This document shows, piece after piece, positions 61,463 through 64,000 of a stretch of DNA of 64,000 bases; the stretch's first letter is position 1; each line of letters starts with the position of its first letter. The notes beneath the pieces are model-generated. The model saw only the letters and a program-made list of their open reading frames with translations. It was not told where the DNA came from and did not search any database. Where the stretch lies: assembly GCA_030158665.1 (NCBI GenBank), contig JAOASM010000036.1:1-64000 (forward strand), read 5' to 3'. The stretch is from Sediminibacterium sp. (lineage in GTDB: Bacteria; Bacteroidota; Bacteroidia; Chitinophagales; Chitinophagaceae). Both the position numbers and the translations under genes were made by a program.

Positions 61463-62407
61463 TTAATCAATATCCAGATATAAAGATTGTATTGAGGCCT
61501 GTAAAATTTGATTTTTATGGGCCTCAAACATTTTAGCCTCTTTAGTAGGTAACTGAAGCGTATAAGACTTCCCTGCAGACAATTGCTGATCCATATTGGG
61601 ATTCAATTCTTTTAATTGATTCAATGGCATCTTTAACCAACTTGCAATTGTTTTTGCATTGAATCTTCCTGAGATTAAAATGGTTTCCATGCCTGCTGTA
61701 GCCATTACATTTCCTGTATTCACTACTTGATCTTTTTGATTGACTTCTGGCATGACTACTCCCTCAAATATGGCATGTGTGGCTATGAATTTTTTGACAT
61801 GATTTCTTGTCTCTAATGGAAGTTCATATTGCAATGCCCAAAAATCTTTTGTTTTCTTTTTCTCAATGACTTTACTCAATCTTCCTGCGCCTCCATTGTA
61901 TGCCGCTACAACCAATAACCAATCTCCAAATTGCTGGTACAATTCTCTAAGAATGGTTGCTGCAGCTTGCGTGCTTTTTTGATAATCCATTCGCTCGTCG
62001 GTTGGAAGTAATTTCAAACCCAATCTAGTTGCTTCTGCAGGCATAATTTGCCAAGGGCCTGCTGCACCTGCCCAAGAGACTACTTGTGAACTTAAGTGAC
62101 TCTCAATGACACTTAGGTATTTCATTTCTACCGGAATGCCGTTGGCAATTAAGATTTGATCGTATAGGTTAAAATAAGGTTTTGCCCAGGTTTTCATTTT
62201 ACGCAATCCTGCACCCTCTTTTTCAATATAGGATTGAACAAAGCTGATTGCCTTTGGATGCATTTCAATGACAAAAGATTTGTCTTTATCTGGCACCTGC
62301 TGTACCGTAAATAAACTACTGAAACCAATTCTATTAAAACTTGAGCTATCCTGTGCAGCCGTACTGCCAAAACAAAAAAGTAAACAATAAATGAATAATG
62401 GTCTCAT
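61463..62407 (-). CDS. Lytic transglycosylase with LysM-like tail (MltD-like)
   Basis: The 314-residue exported protein cleaves peptidoglycan. It has a signal peptide (RPLFIYCLLFCFGSTAA) and a transglycosylase domain. The catalytic Glu is in LSVIESHL near 100, with AGAAGPWQIMPAEATRLGLK and VVAAYNGGAGRL following. A degenerate LysM-like segment lies near 245-295 (LKMPLNQLKELNPNMDQQLSAG). The ATG at 62407 is chosen over a TTG two codons earlier. It is the third gene of the tatA-gatA unit, ten bases after gatA. Confidence 0.92.
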   Translation of the reverse strand: MRPLFIYCLLFCFGSTAAQDSSSFNRIGFSSLFTVQQVPDKDKSFVIEMHPKAISFVQSYIEKEGAGLRKMKTWAKPYFNLYDQILIANGIPVEMKYLSVIESHLSSQVVSWAGAAGPWQIMPAEATRLGLKLLPTDERMDYQKSTQAAATILRELYQQFGDWLLVVAAYNGGAGRLSKVIEKKKTKDFWALQYELPLETRNHVKKFIATHAIFEGVVMPEVNQKDQVVNTGNVMATAGMETILISGRFNAKTIASWLKMPLNQLKELNPNMDQQLSAGKSYTLQLPTKEAKMFEAHKNQILQASIQSLYLDID

Positions 62408-62417
62408 ATGCAAGAGG

Positions 62418-63848
62418 CTATGCTTCCATCAAGGAATTTGAAAAACTAAGTAATGCCGATTCTTCAAAAGATGCACTCATCACTTGTAGTCCAAATGGCA
62501 TTCCATTTGAATGGGAGAATAAGGGCAATGAAATAGCAGGTATACCAACTAAGTTAGCATACACAGTATAAATGTCTGCTAGAAACATTTCCGTTGCAGA
62601 TAGATGCTTTGTCCCTATCTTAAAAGCTGTGGTTGGAACTGTTGGAGAAATGATAAAATCATATTGTTTAAATACCTGCGATGTAAAATCAACTAATTTT
62701 TGTCGAACCTGTTGCGCCTTGGTAAAATAGGCGTCAAAATATCCAGCACTCAATACAAAAGTCCCTAATAAAATTCTTCGTTGCACTTCTGCACCAAAAC
62801 CTTCTGTTCTAGATAATTTATACAATTCGGCAAGGTCTTCTACTTTTTCAGCTGTTCTATGCCCAAATCGGATGCCATCAAATCTCGATAAATTACTTGA
62901 TGCTTCGGCAGTGGTTAATACATAATAAGTTGGTACGATAAAATTCAATAAATCAAAATCCACTGCTTCCACGACATGACCTGCTCCACGCAATTGTTCT
63001 ATTTGATTTTCAATTTGACTTTTTATTTCAGCATCCAATCCTGGATGTGTTAATGTCTCTTTAAAATAAGCAATTTTTTTAGTCCCCTGTTTTTGTTTGA
63101 TAGCTTGAACATAGGCTGGTACAGGTTTTGTTGAAACCGTACTATCAAAATCATCTGCTCCTGCAATGACTTCCAAAACCAAGGCAGCGTCAGCAATATT
63201 TTTACTAAAAATACCAATCTGATCAAATGAAGAGGCGTAGGCAATCAATCCGTACCTTGAGATCCTACCATAACTTGGTTTCAATCCAACGACACCACAA
63301 AAGTCTGCTGGTTGACGCACGGATCCACCAGTATCTGATCCCAAGCTCACCATACATAAATCGGCTTGCACTGCTACTGCAGAACCTCCAGAGGAACCAC
63401 CGGGAACACGTTCTTTATCTGCTGCATTTTTAACTGCACCAAAAGCTGAATTTTCATTACTACTGCCCATGGCAAATTCATCACAGTTTTGACGACCAAT
63501 GATGATCGCACCAGCTGCAAGTAATTGCTCTATGGCAGAGGCAGAATAAACTGCTGTATAATTTTCTAGAATTTTAGAGGCTGCAGATAATGCATGCCCC
63601 TTAAAAGAGATCACATCTTTTATGCCTACTACAACGCCATGTAATGGACCAATTGATTTTCCACCCATTCTTTCTGCATCCAATGCATTCGCTCTAGCAA
63701 TTGCTTCTTCAGCAAAAATTTCTAGATACGCATTTAAATCTTGCTGGCTTTTAATTCGATCCAAATAAAACTGAACAGCCTGCGCACAGGTAGTTTCTCC
63801 GGTCTTTAATTGACCATGGTAGTTTTGAATGTCGGTGAAACAGAACAT
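62418..63848 (-). CDS. gatA: Asp/Glu-tRNA amidotransferase subunit A
   Basis: GatA supplies ammonia from glutamine to correct Glu-tRNA-Gln and Asp-tRNA-Asn. The 476-residue amidase has the Ser-cisSer-Lys centre: Lys77 in VVVGIKDVI, Ser152/153 in PGGSSGGSA, and nucleophile Ser176 in SDTGGSVRQPA. gatB and gatC are not adjacent, as is usual in this phylum. It lies six bases after tatA and ten before the transglycosylase gene. Confidence 0.96.
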   Translation of the reverse strand: MFCFTDIQNYHGQLKTGETTCAQAVQFYLDRIKSQQDLNAYLEIFAEEAIARANALDAERMGGKSIGPLHGVVVGIKDVISFKGHALSAASKILENYTAVYSASAIEQLLAAGAIIIGRQNCDEFAMGSSNENSAFGAVKNAADKERVPGGSSGGSAVAVQADLCMVSLGSDTGGSVRQPADFCGVVGLKPSYGRISRYGLIAYASSFDQIGIFSKNIADAALVLEVIAGADDFDSTVSTKPVPAYVQAIKQKQGTKKIAYFKETLTHPGLDAEIKSQIENQIEQLRGAGHVVEAVDFDLLNFIVPTYYVLTTAEASSNLSRFDGIRFGHRTAEKVEDLAELYKLSRTEGFGAEVQRRILLGTFVLSAGYFDAYFTKAQQVRQKLVDFTSQVFKQYDFIISPTVPTTAFKIGTKHLSATEMFLADIYTVYANLVGIPAISLPLFSHSNGMPFGLQVMSASFEESALLSFSNSLMEA

Positions 63849-63854
63849 CGCTAA

Positions 63855-64000
63855 TTAAGAAGCTTTCTCGTCCTTCTCTTTAATGCCTTCTTCGATTTCT
63901 TTTTTCACGTTATTTTTTGCGTCGTTGAATTCGCGAATCCCTTTACCTAATCCACGCATGAATTCAGGGATTTTTCTTCCACCAAACATCACTAAAATAA
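63855..64000 (-). CDS. tatA: Twin-arginine translocase subunit TatA (5' end outside window)
   Basis: The last 47 codons of a leftward gene are visible. They include MFGGRKIPEFMRGLGKGIRE, the end of the membrane helix and the amphipathic helix with FGG-KIPE-RGLGKG that identifies TatA/TatE, followed by a charged Lys/Glu tail. TatA lines the pore of the Tat system for folded proteins. It is the first gene of the visible tatA-gatA-transglycosylase unit. The start lies beyond the right edge. Confidence 0.93.
   Translation of the reverse strand, partial: ILVMFGGRKIPEFMRGLGKGIREFNDAKNNVKKEIEEGIKEKDEKAS

Overview
The window is a dense, AT-rich stretch of ordinary bacterial chromosome with about 58 protein genes and one tRNA. 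It reads as a member of the Bacteroidota, most likely a Chitinophagaceae relative. The evidence for this is: promoter boxes of the Bacteroidota type (TAnnTTTG) with no Shine-Dalgarno sequences; a fused LpxC/FabZ enzyme; a secreted subtilisin-like protease with a GEVED domain and a type IX secretion C-terminal tail; an FtsX followed by a DUF3098 protein; and an F-type ATPase subunit a with a long exported N-terminal extension. I see no insertion sequence, prophage, integrase, CRISPR array, toxin-antitoxin pair or recognised defence island.

Layout. 1-4.1 kb: the tail of an unidentified gene, terminators, mfd and a small secreted protein. 4.2-8.8 kb: a secreted S8 protease and a ferredoxin-reductase-like flavoprotein. 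8.8-11.1 kb (minus): dtd, a MazG-like pyrophosphohydrolase and glycyl-tRNA synthetase. 11.1-17.6 kb (plus): a polysaccharide flippase, free-methionine sulfoxide reductase, tRNA-Leu(UAG), trigger factor, two clpP genes, clpX and a 48-residue small gene. 17.7-19.7 kb (minus): a membrane-anchored helix-hairpin-helix protein, a metallo-beta-lactamase-fold hydrolase and a 90-residue conserved unknown. 19.8-25.1 kb (plus): an HD phosphohydrolase, the lipid A genes lpxD, lpxC/fabZ and lpxA, and a lone ABC ATPase. 25.1-26.7 kb (minus): alanine dehydrogenase and tsaE. 26.8-31.4 kb (plus): a copper P-type ATPase, RecQ and an orphan response regulator. 31.5-37.4 kb (minus): ruvB, a dipeptidyl-peptidase and leuS. 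37.5-41.7 kb (plus): ftsX, DUF3098, uppP, a UMF1-family transporter and an MBL hydrolase. 41.8-46.8 kb: DUF3108 protein, a flippase-like membrane protein, ruvC, HIT, greA, a 2-hydroxyacid dehydrogenase and rsmA. 46.9-51.1 kb: pdxA, then a minus-strand ABC exporter / LolA-like / secreted-protein operon. 51.2-55.4 kb (minus): the ATP synthase operon atpBEFHA, which lacks atpG. 55.5-61.4 kb: an MsbA-like exporter divergent from a RelA/SpoT enzyme, then purA and a very acidic small protein. 61.5-64 kb (minus): tatA (partial), gatA and a lytic transglycosylase.

The genes group around envelope building (lipid A, undecaprenyl recycling, FtsX, exporters), protein quality control (trigger factor, ClpXP, tRNA proofreading) and DNA repair (Mfd, RecQ, RuvB, RuvC). 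Nothing stands out as a clearly new system. The best candidates for follow-up are the four-gene ABC/LolA-like/secreted-protein operon, the paired ClpP subunits with a 48-residue gene after clpX, the hairpin and palindrome between atpE and atpF in an operon without atpG, the acidic protein after purA, and several genes whose promoter boxes sit so close to the ATG that leaderless transcripts are likely.
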